Source: Tubiluchus corallicola
Lineage: Eukaryota; Priapulida; Priapulimorpha; Priapulimorphida; Tubiluchidae
Reading direction: 5' to 3'
Assembly: GCA_030141605.1 (NCBI GenBank)
Contig: JAQGDQ010000967.1
Span: 1 to 64,000 of the forward strand
Length of the DNA: 64,000 nucleotides
The notes under the pieces were generated by a model. That model did no database searches, was not told the DNA's origin, and worked only from the letters and a program-made list of their open reading frames with translations. The translations under genes were made by a program, and so were the position numbers. Numbering within the stretch: the first letter of the stretch is position 1; each line of letters opens with the position of its first letter. Shown piece by piece: positions 1 through 12,000 of this stretch.

Positions 1-520
1 AGTGATTCTTAGTGGTGCTTAGTGGTGCTGAGTGATTCTTAGTGGTGCTGAGTGATTCCTAGTGGTGCTTAGTGATTCTTAGTGGTGCTGAGTGATTCTT
101 AGTGGTGCTTAGTGATTCCTTAGTGGTGCTGAGTGATTCTTAGTGGTGCTTAGTGATTCTTAGTGGTGCTGAGTGATTCCTAGTGGTGCTGAGTGATTCT
201 TAGTGGTGCTGAGTGATTCTTAGTGGTGCTTAGTGATTCTTAGTGGTGCTTAGTGATTCTTAGTGGTGCTTAGTGATTCTTAGTGGTGCTGAGTGATTCT
301 TAGTGGTGCTTAGTGATTCTTAGAGGTGCTTAGTGATTCCTAGTGGTGCTGAGTGATTCTTAGTGGTGCTTAGTGATTCCTAACGGTGCTGAGTGATTCT
401 TAGTGGTGCTTAGTGATTCTTAGTGGTGCTTAGTGATTCCTAGTGGTGCTGAGTGATTCTTAGTGGTGCTTAGTGGTCGTGGGTGATGCTTAGTGATGTT
501 TAGTGGTGCTGAGTGAGTGT
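1..520. repeat. 20-bp tandem array, cut by left edge
   Basis: About 26 units alternating between TAGTGATTCT and TAGTGGTGCT ten-mers. The array continues to the left of the window; the last units (480-520) are degenerate. Lies downstream of the CLIP gene. Confidence 0.95.
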
Positions 521-1048
521 GGCATTAATACACACGTCTTCACAAATATAGACACTTTGTTTTGCTAAAAATTAAGCGAGGTTGACATTATAAACGGGTT
601 TGATTTTACTTTACAAAACACACACAAGGAAATGTATTCCAGTTTTTCAACACACAGTACTTCGTTTTCGTTGAAAGTTACTTTTTGTACTTCTGCCACT
701 GTACTAAATTTACCAAAATGCAAAAAATCTATTTTTGTAGACTTTTATTATTGCTATTGAATTAGAAATGCACAGCTATGCGTTTAAACACAAAAGTGTA
801 TAAAAAGTCAATAAATATTGCAATAAATAAACTAAAAATGAATTTAAGCACATGTGCAATCACACACGATAGTAAATGTCATAAATAACCAATTATAATA
901 AAGCACATTAAATAAATAAATAAAATGTATGAACTACCAAATCTCACACCATTACCGTTGCCGTGGTAACAAGTATTAGGCCAGAGTTGTCACTGAGGCT
1001 AAACATAAAATAAATAAAGCTTCGTTTACACGGTTAATTACTAGGTGC
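521..1048. other. AT-rich non-coding stretch downstream of CLIP gene
   Basis: No gene or known element seen. TTTATT hexamers near 745 (AATAAA on the minus strand) could serve as distal poly(A) signals of the CLIP gene but are 1.4 kb past its stop. Confidence 0.4.
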
Positions 1049-1480
1049 AGTTACTCACTGCGTGTGTACAGACATAGTACACAGTTACTCAGTGCATGTG
1101 TACAGGCAAAGTACATAGTTACTCAGTGCATGTATACAGGCAAAGTACACAGTTACTCAGTGCATGTATACAGACAAAGTACACAGTTACTCAGTGCATG
1201 TATACAGACAAAGTACACAGTTACTCACTGCATGTATTCAGACAAAGTACACAATTACTCAATGCACATATACAGGCAAAGTACACAGTTGCACACTGCA
1301 TGTATACAGACAAAGTACACAGTTACTCACTGCATGTATTCAGACAAAGTACACAGTTACTCAATGCACATATACAGGCAAAGTACACAGTTACTCACTG
1401 CATGTATACAAACAAAGTACACAGTTACTCACTGCATGTATACAAACAAAGTACACAGTTACTCACTGCATGTATACAGA
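1049..1480. repeat. 34-bp tandem array
   Basis: About 12 units of a CAGACAAAGTACACAGTTAC type followed by TCACTGCATGTATA. Because 34 is not a multiple of 3 and the unit lacks stops, it opens long ORFs in all three plus frames; none is a gene. Confidence 0.93.
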
Positions 1481-2202
1481 ATACATTCAAATAAATAGAA
1501 CCAGCCAACAATTACTCATTTTTCAGCAAACTAAGTAACATTTGGGATGAAGTAGGCTCTCGTCTCAATAAACACCTACACTGAATTACACAATGTGACC
1601 GCCGAAACATGAACACAAGAAAAACTGTCTTCGCAGAACTCGGTTTGTCACACAGTTAGGACAGTTTCTTTCGTCCCTAACCGTCCAAAAGTAGTGTAAA
1701 AATGTTGCGCCCTTTTAACTAATAATTGTAGTTTCTGGCAAAGATATCGCTGTGCGCAATTATATGCTATACTAGTATATTGGTGTGTAATTAAGAGTCA
1801 GAAGTTTGAGATGACATAATGAGTTTTAAACTATTGAATTTGCTTAAGGAAATAGCAGGAGAAATGCATTCGACTTTGCTGGGAGAGCTTACATCACTCC
1901 GCAAACCGTAACACATAATCGTAAAAAAGTACCTCAAATAATAAACAGTCATATTTCAAATTTGTCTTAAATGTAATTCTTAACACAATGACTAGAAATC
2001 GCGTCAGAGCGTTTACGGCATAGAAAATCACCACAGCACTTGATGTGAGATACTTTTTACACACTAAAAACCTTAGACAAAGTTTTACAAAAACTTTTTG
2101 AAGCAAATCAACTCTAAGACGCAACAATTTATGGTACAATAAGAGCTCCCTGCTTCACAAAGATGTGAGAGTGATTCCCATGCTTGGTCTCTGCTTCCAT
2201 CG
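1481..2202. other. Probable CLIP 3' UTR/downstream DNA
   Basis: AT-rich, no gene. The part next to the stop codon at 2203 is expected to be 3' UTR. No canonical AATAAA on the minus strand was found close to the stop. Confidence 0.4.
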
Positions 2203-2399
2203 CTATGGCAACAGTTTCGCTCCGCTGATACCTCGGACCGTGACCCTGTTCGGTCGGACCAATATGCCGTGATCCGGAGGGCAGGCGAAGTAGCGCACCC
2301 CCTGAACCGAGCCGTCATTCTTCCCTTTCGGAGACTTCAGCTCGATGCCGAGCCAAATTCCATCCGCGAATTCCACGTCTCCGATAAACCTTACCAAAC
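2203..2399 (-). CDS. CLIP4: CLIP4-like exon 11 (CAP-Gly 3, stop codon)
   Basis: 197 bp to TAG at 2205-2203; acceptor ATTGTAG|GTTTGG. Encodes LVRFIGDVEFADGIWLGIEL, then GKNDGSVQGVRYFACPPDHG, ILVRPNRVTVRGISGAKLLP, matching the human CLIP4 C terminus (RVTYRGINGSKL). The intron side is a 47-bp tandem array ending close to the acceptor. Confidence 0.95.
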
Positions 2400-5300
2400 C
2401 TACAATATGCATAACTGAATAAGTCATTGCCACTGTGTTCATCAATGTTCATTGGTGTGTTCATCAGTGTTCATTGCCACTGTGTTTATCAGTGTTCATT
2501 GGTGTGTTCATCAGTGTTCATTGCCACTGTGTTTATCAGTGTTCATTGGTGTGTTCATCAGTGTTCATTGCCACTGTGTTTATCAGTGTTCATTGGTGTG
2601 TTCATCAGTGTTCATTGCCACTGTGTTTATCAGTGTTCATTGGTGTGTTTAACAGCGTCCAATGTCACTGTGTTCATCAGTGTTCATTGGTGTGTTCATT
2701 GCCATTGTGTTCATCAGTGTTCATAATAACAACAAATGAACGCCTTGAACACTGTTCAATAACAACAATGAACACATTGGACACTGTTCAAATAACAACG
2801 GTAAACGCTGTGGACACTATTCAAGAACAACATTGAACACCACGCACACTGTTAAATTACAACGATGAACACTTTCTCGAATATTCATTGCAACAATGTC
2901 AAATCAAGTAGAAAAAAACGTGAAAAATACCAAATTCTCCGTTGATGAAAACTTGCATCCCCTCTGCCAAATTGAAGCCATACTTGTTGGTCGGTTCACT
3001 CTTGTTTCTTGGACTAGAAGGAGCTCTGCTGCTGCTGGTGAGTAATGTTGATCTATTCCTGTAATTAAGTGTTCATTTAATCTAGTAAATGAAACTAGCA
3101 TTATTTTTCATACGTTACCCAATGATAAAGAGCATATTTTAATACTCATAATAATGTCAAAGTTTTTCTGATAATTAAATAAAATATGTAGAAGTTGGAA
3201 TTGTAAATTTTAGTTAGGTGCTGCCATCTATGAGCTAATCCTGTTACATTCTACCAGCTAACTTAAACCCAGTATAATTGTATGGTCCAGTGAATGCATA
3301 TTCACTGGTTCTCTCCCTATTTTAAAGTAATGGTTGTTGTGAAGCCTGTACAAGTCTGCATAGGTCACCTATACCTATATATACTGACTGGTTTTGCTTT
3401 CTAGTCACTCTCAGTGTTCAGTGCAGGACACTCTCACTCTCAGTGTTCAGTGCAGGACACTCTCACTCTCAGTGTTCAGTGCAGGATTCTCTCACTCTCA
3501 GTGTTCAGTGCAGGACACTCTCACTCTCAGTGTTCAGTGCAGGACACTCTCACTCTCAGTGTTCAGTGCAGGACACTCTCACTCTCAGTGTTCAGTGCAG
3601 GATTCTCTCACTCTCAGTGTTCAGTGCAGGACACTCTCACTCTCAGTGTTCAGTGCAGGACACTCTAACTCTCAGTGTTCAGTGCAGCAGTCTCTCACTC
3701 TCAGTGTTCAGTGCAGGACACTCTCACTCTCAGTGTTCAGTGCAGGACACTCTCATTCTCAGTGTTCAGTGCAGGACACTCTAACTCTCAGTGTTCAGTG
3801 CAGGACACTCTAACTCTCAGTGTTCAGTGCAGGACACTCTAACTCTCAGTGTTCAGTGCAGGACACTCTCATTCTCAGTGTTCAGTGCAGGACACTCTCA
3901 TTCTCAGTGTTCAGTGCAGGACACTCTAACTCTCAGTGTTCAGTGCAGGACACTCTCATTCTCAGTGTTCAGTGCAGGACACTCTCACTCTCAGTGTTCA
4001 GTGCAGGACACTCTCACTCTCAGTGTTCAGTGCAGGACACTCTCACTCTCAGTGTTCAGTGCAGGACACTCTCATTCTCAGTGTTCAGTGCAGGACACTC
4101 TCACTCTCAGTGTTCAGTGCAGGACACTCTCATTCTCAGTGTTCAGTGCAGGACACTCTCATTCTCAGTGTTCAGTGCAGGACACTCTCATTCTCAGTGT
4201 TCAGTGCAGGACACTCTCATTCTCAGTGTTCAGTGCAGGACACTCTAACTCTCAGTGTTCAGTGCAGCAGTCTCTCACTCTCAGTGTTCAGTGCAGGACA
4301 CTCTCACTCTCAGTGTTCAGTGCAGGACACTCTCACTCTCAGTGTTCAGTGCAGGACACTCTCACTCTCAGTGTTCAGTGCAGGACACTCTCACTCTCAG
4401 TGTTCAGTGCAGGACACTCTCACTCTCAGTGTTCAGTGCAGGACACTCTCATTCTCAGTGTTCAGTGCAGGACTCTCTCATTCTCAGTGTTCAGTGCAGG
4501 ACACTCTCACTCTCAGTGTTCAGTGCAGGACACTCTCACTCTCAGTGTTCAGTGCAGGACTCTCTCATTCTCAGTGTTCAGTGCAGGACACTCTCACTCT
4601 CAGTGTTCATTGCAGGACACTCTCATTCTCAGTGTTCAGTGCAGGACTCTCTCATTCTCAGTGTTCAGTGCAGGACACTCTCACTCTCAGTGTTCAGTGA
4701 CTCACACTCTCAGTGTTCAGTGCAGGACACTCTCACTCTCAGTGTTCAGTGCAGGACACTCTCACTCTCAGTGTTCATTGCAGGACACTCTCATTCTCAG
4801 TGTTCATTGCAGGACTCTCTCATTCTCATTGTTCATTGCAGGACACTCTCACTCTCAGTGTTCAGTGCAGGACACTCTCACTCTCAGTGTTCATTGCAGG
4901 ACTCTCTCATTCTCAGTGTTCAGTGCAGGACTCTCTCATTCTCAGTGTTCATTGCAGGACACTCTTATTCTCAGTGTTCAGTGCAGGACTCTCTCATTCT
5001 CAGTGTTCAGTGCAGGACACTCTCACTCTCAGTGTTCATTGCAGGACTCTCTCATTCTCAGTGTTCAGTGCAGGACTCTCTCACTCTTAGTGTTCAGTGC
5101 AGGACACTCTCACTCTCAGTGTTCAGTGCAGGACACTCTCACTCTCAGTGTTCAGTGCAGGACACTCTCACTCTCAGTGTTCAGTGCAGGACACTCTCAC
5201 TCTCAGTGTTCAGTGCAGGACACTCTCACTCTCAGTGTTCAGTGCAGGACTCTCTCACTCTCAGTGTTCAGTGCAGGACACTCTAACTCTCAGTGTTCAG

Positions 5301-5982
5301 TGCAGCAGTCTCTCACTCTCAGTGTTCAGTGCAGGACTCTCTCACTCTCAGTGTTCAGTGCAGGACACTCTCACTCTCAGTGTTCAGTGCAGCAGTTGTG
5401 CTACTCATGTGTCTGTAGTTTAATAAACACTTTTCTGTTGCGTGCAGTGCAAATATGTATTATAGATTTTTTAATCTTGTTCATACTTCTCTGTGCCTAA
5501 ACTCAATCATAACAAAGTGAGTGATCTACAACTTCAAACATGACTTTCACAAAATAGATTAAAAGCTTAATTAACGGCAGACGAGCCCAACTATTCATGA
5601 CATCACAAACTAATATAAGTTTTAACAGCAAAAATATTCCATGAGCGTGTTGCATGTGTTTCCTACTTACTATTGTAAACTCTAATATGTATTTTAAATA
5701 AGATACATTTAAATTGTGGATCAGTGTCAAAACTTCTTGCTGACATTGTAAATGGCATTTACTCAGATTTTGCATACGGTAAATTTTAGTATTTCTAGTT
5801 TTAGTCACTGAATTTTAATTGTATGTTTTTACGGCTTGTATGCTGAAATAAATGGTAATCAATCAATCAATCAATTAATAAATCAATCAGTCAATTAATA
5901 AATCAATCAATCAACTGACAAATCAATGACAAATCAATCAATCAATCAACCGACAAATGAATCAATCAATCAATCAATCTAT

Positions 5983-6018
<36 letters not shown>

Positions 6019-9000
6019 CTAGCAAATCAATCAATCAATCAACCGACAAATCAATCAATCAATAAATCAAACAATCAACCGACAAATCAATCAATTTATC
6101 AATCAATCAACCGACAAATCAATCAATCAAACAATCAACCGACAAATCAATCAATCAATCAATCAATCAATCTTTTCATTAAAACAACAATTCCTATTCT
6201 TTGTTATGAAAATACAACTTTGAACTTCACATTTCTGAAAATTTAAGCAAAAATCAAAGGTGACTGACGACATTTTACCTGGTGTGAATTTTTTGACTCG
6301 GCGCGGACGACGGTCGCGAAGCAGACGTCTGAGGCGACACGAGCGGAGACGGAGTCTTCGGTTGCCATGGAGACTGTCTGGAAGAACTCAGCAGCCTGGG
6401 AGAACCTCGGGGCGACTCGCTCCGTCGGTTTAACGATGGTGAGTTGGGACTAGAGGAGGAATGTTGCTTTATGGGTGACAACGAATGAGACTTGACCAAC
6501 TTCGGAGAAGCGACTTGACCGGACGAAGTGGAAGACACGTTTGCTTTTCCGTCTTTACTAACCCTGCCAGCAGGCGGCGCCGGCTCCGCCGGAATGTCCA
6601 GTTTCAATTTTTCGACTTGTGTGTCCAGTGTAGTGGCCCGTTTGCTAGACAGTCTGTTAAACGGTAAAAAAATCATCAGTCGAAATGACAGTAAAACATT
6701 TTAAACAACAAGAAAAGGGGCACCTGAAGTAGGTTTAAAAAAATTACGCTAAAAAATTATATTACTTTACAGTAATATGTCGTATTCGAGTTGAAAGGGT
6801 GTTTTGTTTATTTTCATTTCAAATCTGCCGCAATACTGTTCCGAAGTCACCACTACGAAAACGTAAAACAGGGGAAGAAAAGGAAATGTTAAACTTTCCA
6901 TGCAAAGTTATATTACTTAGCATTTCATTTAACTGGTTGAAAGACTCGTGCAAATCGAAAAGAAAATTATTAATTATTCAAAATGTTTGTGCCAATTGGA
7001 AAAATTTCGTTGACTCATCCCTGGAGGGTGCGCCACTCACTAACCTTAAAAGGTATTTTTAGTCTTATTGATAACACTCAGTAATTTAAAATATTACTTA
7101 GTTACTACGAGTGCTCTGATTATTTTTTCAAACTTTACGCAATGTTATCTAAACTTGTTTCAAACGACCGTGCATTAAAATGTTTGCGCCTAACGGTCAT
7201 TGCGGAAATTTAAATTTACATGTTTTATACATAGTTACTGCCTATTCAAGTCCTGCATGCATAAAGGCAGTAAGTCGTATAAAATTTCAAGACGAATATT
7301 TTAAGCTTTATGTAAATGGAGGGTTTTGGGTTCTTTAAAACAGTTCCTGCTATGTTTCCACATGGTGCCGTACTTGTATCACCAAAAGACCTACCATTAA
7401 AATGGCTGTCCCTAACGGTCATCGCGGGAGTTTAAATTTACACGTTTCATACAGCGTTACACCTGATGCAAGTCTTGCATATAAAAAGGCTGTATGTAAG
7501 TGGTATAAAATTTTAAGACGAATTTTTAAGCTTTATGTAAGTGGAGGATTGACTTTTCCTTTAAGTGAATTCAGCTTCATTCTGCTGCTTCCCTAACGTC
7601 TTACTGTTCACGACAAATCACCTCTGATAGTCACTGCACCTTTCTCACCCAGAAATGTAAAAAACTTCACCCATAGATGGCAGCACTTACCGTTTTACTC
7701 TGGCAGGAGGAGAAAATATTCCGTGTTTGTCGTCGCAATGAAAGTACTCCACCCCCTTGACGGTGCCATTGTTTTTCCCTATTGGATCATCGAGCTCAAT
7801 GCCGTACCAGAAACCTAACCAACATTTCCAGACATAATAACTAAGTAATTTAGTAATTACTTAATTAGTTAATAAGTTGATTAGTAATTAATATTTAACA
7901 TTCTAAAGGTGAGTAAAAAATGTCATAATTTTTCGGATGGCAAAGTTGTCAAAGCAGTACAACGTAGTTACAGTTTGTATCATTTTTCGGATGGCAAAGC
8001 TGTCAAAGCCTTACAAAGTAGTTACAGTTTGTATCATTTTTCGGATGGCAAAGCTGTTAAAGCAGTACAAAGTAATAACAGTTTGTATCATTTTTCGGAT
8101 GGCAGCGTACCGTCACATTTTGAAACATCACACAGTAAAGTATTAACATCGAAAATTTACAGAAAAAGGCCTGAAATGTTTACTAAACTACCCACGACTG
8201 CTCAATAATGCGAGCACCTTTCACATAGTCTCTATTTCTGTCATTTGCTAAATTGAGTTTTTCTAGTGAAGACTAGCAATTTGTTATTTTTTTCAGGAAA
8301 TGAGATCAGATCCTGTTTCCGTATCAGTTTAGACTTAATTTCAAAACTGAGTGACCGGTTGACCACTCTGTTAAACACTATCCTACCCGGATAGACCTAT
8401 CACTGTTCTTGACCGCACGAGTACACGAACATCAATGACCAATTACCGGAAGCAAATCCTGTATATCCCGTGAATCTCACAGTTCCCTTGCATATCCCAG
8501 CTACGACGACTCTATCTCCCAGGCTGACGTCGTCCGCGTCTTCCACATCCGTGTAGCTCTGCTTCTCCGAAAACGCTCGAGGAGTGGACTCTCTTGACCT
8601 CCAGAATCTCGGCGTCAACTCGCCGTCGCTCATGGCAGCGTTGTCGTAGTCAGAGTAAGCGGTTTTACTAATAGCACTCGCCGCTTCGTAACGATCACCG
8701 GAATCAACGGGAGACGACAACGACGACGGCTTTTCTGAATCTTCCGAGGTTGCCGCTTGATCGGATGCAGCCGACGACGACTCAACCTGTGCGGATGTAA
8801 CCTTGGAGACGGGAGCAAAGATACCTAGGCAAAAACCAACCCGTTATCCTATAGAAAGATCGGATTAATAAAATAATCCAAAATAATCTCAATTAACTAA
8901 CATAAAGTCTGACACTCTCGTTCTTGTTAGTGTGACTGTCAGTTTACTAGATGGCGACACTGGTAGCGGTGTCGTCTTTGCCGACAGAAGTACATTATGT

Positions 9001-12000
9001 TTAACGTTGTCATGTGTTCATAAAATTTGGTAAACATTACACTCATATCTCGGTTTGCCGAACTTCGCTTTTGATATTGGAAAAATCGGACAAAATCTGG
9101 ACCGTTAAAAAGTCCCGCATACTACGCACAGACACAGTCCATTATTTCACGAGCTGACCGCTAGTTGGCGGGCCGTCTCTTTGTTTACATCATTACATCA
9201 GTGCAACCAGCAGCGTGTCACTTGTATGTGTTTAAGATACAAAAGTATCTTATTTAAGCATGTGCAGAAAAAATATAGAATCAATTGTGCAGAGTTATTT
9301 CAGTCAATTGCAGACAGTTTGTATATACTTTTGCATTAGAGCAGCCAGTACTTTGAGACAATTAGGTATCATGTATCCTTGATAGTTGGGTATTTTAAAT
9401 TATGCATGAAACAAGGTAATTGATATTTTAAGTCCACTTAGAGGCTCTCTGTGGTCATAAAATTTCAATTTGTTGCTGTCTCCGAGGGGGCTCCCAACAC
9501 CCCGGCCTGTTTCAGAGTTTTTTGCAATTTGATTGCAACTGTAAAGTGATTTTCTTAATTACACGAGGCGCTTATTGCAATTTTATTACTGAATCTTTCT
9601 AACATTTTTCGCGAACATTGAATTAAGTCTAACTTCGTAAAAGGCTTGATCTTTCCTTTAATACATTCCAAACTTAAACATCATTAATTCTTTTTACCAA
9701 ATATCAGCAAATTTCAGCAAAAATCTTGAACGAAAAACACAAACACGCAAAAACATTCCGTTACGCAAGCGAATCAAAATTACCGTGATTTTGTTTGCAC
9801 GCGAAGTACTCCACGCCGAGTACGGTTCCGTTGTTCTTGCCCGCAGCCTCTTCCAGTTCCACACCGGCCCAAACTCCGGAGGCAAATTTGGTCTCTCCGA
9901 TGAAACGTAGCACTCCCACCTAGAGAAGGCAAAATATCACATTTAAAACATTCATTACGCAGTAAGTCCTCGCTTAACGATGCTAATGCGTTCGAGCAAA
10001 ATGCGACGTTAAGCGAAACGTCGTTAAACGAAGCCAAGACTTCCCTAGGAAGTAATGTAAAAGAATTGAGATACGTTCCAGAGGCAAAAATCAATGCTGC
10101 TTAAATCATATAAATCAAACATTTTATGAGTTTTACTCGTATTTATACCGATTAATTTCTTTATTTTTGTTTGAAATCACCTATATATCTTACTTACCTA
10201 CATAGCAATTGCTCTTTCTTTACAATTTACCATTTAGATGCTTCTTAGGCAACCAAATTTATTGAAACGTTTTAAATAGTACAATTTTATGTAAGCGTAA
10301 CATGGTTAACTGTGTACACCAACTCAGAAAAGATACAAGGTTTCGTTAATACGGAAAGGTAAAAAACTTGGCTAAGTAACGGTTAAACAGTTTGCGATTT
10401 TTTAAATGGTTACACCAGTCAACGGTCGGTTAAATGGTCAAACGGTCAACCATCTCGGCCTTTCTTAATTTGTACAAAAAGTACATTTAGACAACACAAT
10501 ATCACACAGCTGTTCGCATCTTTCTGTCTCGGAAGACAATGGAGTGTGCGTCAAGAGAGTCAGTTATTGATCACATTGATGGAGCTGCAGCGTCGACTGT
10601 GGCTGAGCAGTGCGATCCTTGAACGTCTCCAGGGCGCACGCCTGGGCAAGGTGTATGGAGATCCTGAGTTGCCTAGACAACAGGAACCCCCTCTCTTCCT
10701 CCCTGGTGTAGTCCAAAGGAAAGTGGAGTTATACGTTTGGCACCAGGTTGGCTGCAGGAGCTGCCGGAGTCAGTGAGCATGCTGCACTGGTCTGTCTTTG
10801 GGGCTCCACTCCTGATTTGGAAGGTTTACTCCTCTACACATGGCTGTTGTGTCACTTGACCTCCTCCGACCTCTAGCCGTTGGCTGCTTCTGCAGCTCCT
10901 CCGCCTAGTGTCGAGATACAGTGTGGACATCCCGCAAACCTACAGCACCTGGTATTCCTAGGCAGTCACCCATCCATGTACTAACCAGGCTCTATGTTGC
11001 TTAACTTTGGGGATCAGACGAGAACCGGTGTTTTCAACGTGATATATCACACAGTACATTAGCAATATTTACAAATATAATAATAGTAAGTCTTCACCTA
11101 ATGACATTTGTGCTTTCAAGTTCTTTGTAAAATGAAAAATAGCTTTAAGCAAAATAAAAAAAATCGTCTCGTTAAAGTGAAGAATGTCTCGTTAAGTGGG
11201 AAAAAGGTGTCAAATTTCAACCTCGTTAAAACAAAACGCCGCTAAACGGGGAGTCGTTAAGCAAGGACTTACTGTAGCTACATACATACAATAAACGGTA
11301 CCTAAGATTATACAATGGAAACACTGTTAATAAATGCAATGAATACCTTTAAACCGCTAACCAACACTCTGTCTCCTACACGTAATTCTGCAGCCTGGTT
11401 AGAAGAAATCTCAGTAGAGGGCTGTGCTTTCTCTACGATACTACAGGGCTCTGTTTTCTCTATGGTACTAGAGGGCTCTGTTTCGTCCAGGACGGGAGAA
11501 GACGTCGCCGCAGGCATCACCTCTAACAGCATGGCACGAATGCGCAGGCATTGCTCGTCCATCTTGGAATCGGACGAAAACGTTTGCGGGTCCGGAATGC
11601 ATTCTGAAAGGTAAAACGGGAATCGGTTACTAAAAGTACCGGATGCCAAAAATCTAAAAATAGACCAAGCGAAGTAAATAGTTATCTAAATTAGTTAATT
11701 AATGAAAAGAATTTCTTAACGTCCATGCATTTCTGTGCCAGATGTATGGCATTGTCTAGTGAAACGTTCAGAAGTAGTTTACAAGTGGTCATCTATCCAA
11801 TTACTGGACGATGCCACGGTTAGATAGCTGTTCGCATACTGATAGAAACTCTCATTTCATTTGCCCCAACTGGCTTTTAAATTCTTATTAACATAAAAAC
11901 AAGTTTTCTTTAATTAAAAGAGCCAATTGTAGCTTAAAGAGTGACACTAATTTTAATAAATTTCTTGGCTTCATTTCTAATGAAATCGGGCCTCAAAGTT

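Larger units (their letters stand above)
9960..11274. mobile_element. Tigger/pogo-type TIR element carrying a nested SINE
   Basis: Ends CAGTAAGTCCTCGCTTAACG and CGTTAAGCAAGGACTTACTG are near-perfect inverted repeats; the right end is followed by TA. Subterminal CGTTAA-rich sequence matches the copy at 45514-48079. No transposase ORF, so non-autonomous. It sits between CLIP exons 5 and 6, starting 41 bp from the exon 6 acceptor. A 5S-derived SINE is inserted inside it. Confidence 0.9.

Noticed and set aside
1064-1538. Overlapping ORFs of 124-144 codons
   Set aside because: Translation of the stop-free 34-bp array in all three frames.
3791-5500. Long plus-strand ORF of 569 codons with SVFSAGHSHSQC-like repeats
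   Set aside because: It is the 29-bp array read through three frames; other frames are equally open, there is no conserved domain and it lies antisense in a CLIP intron.
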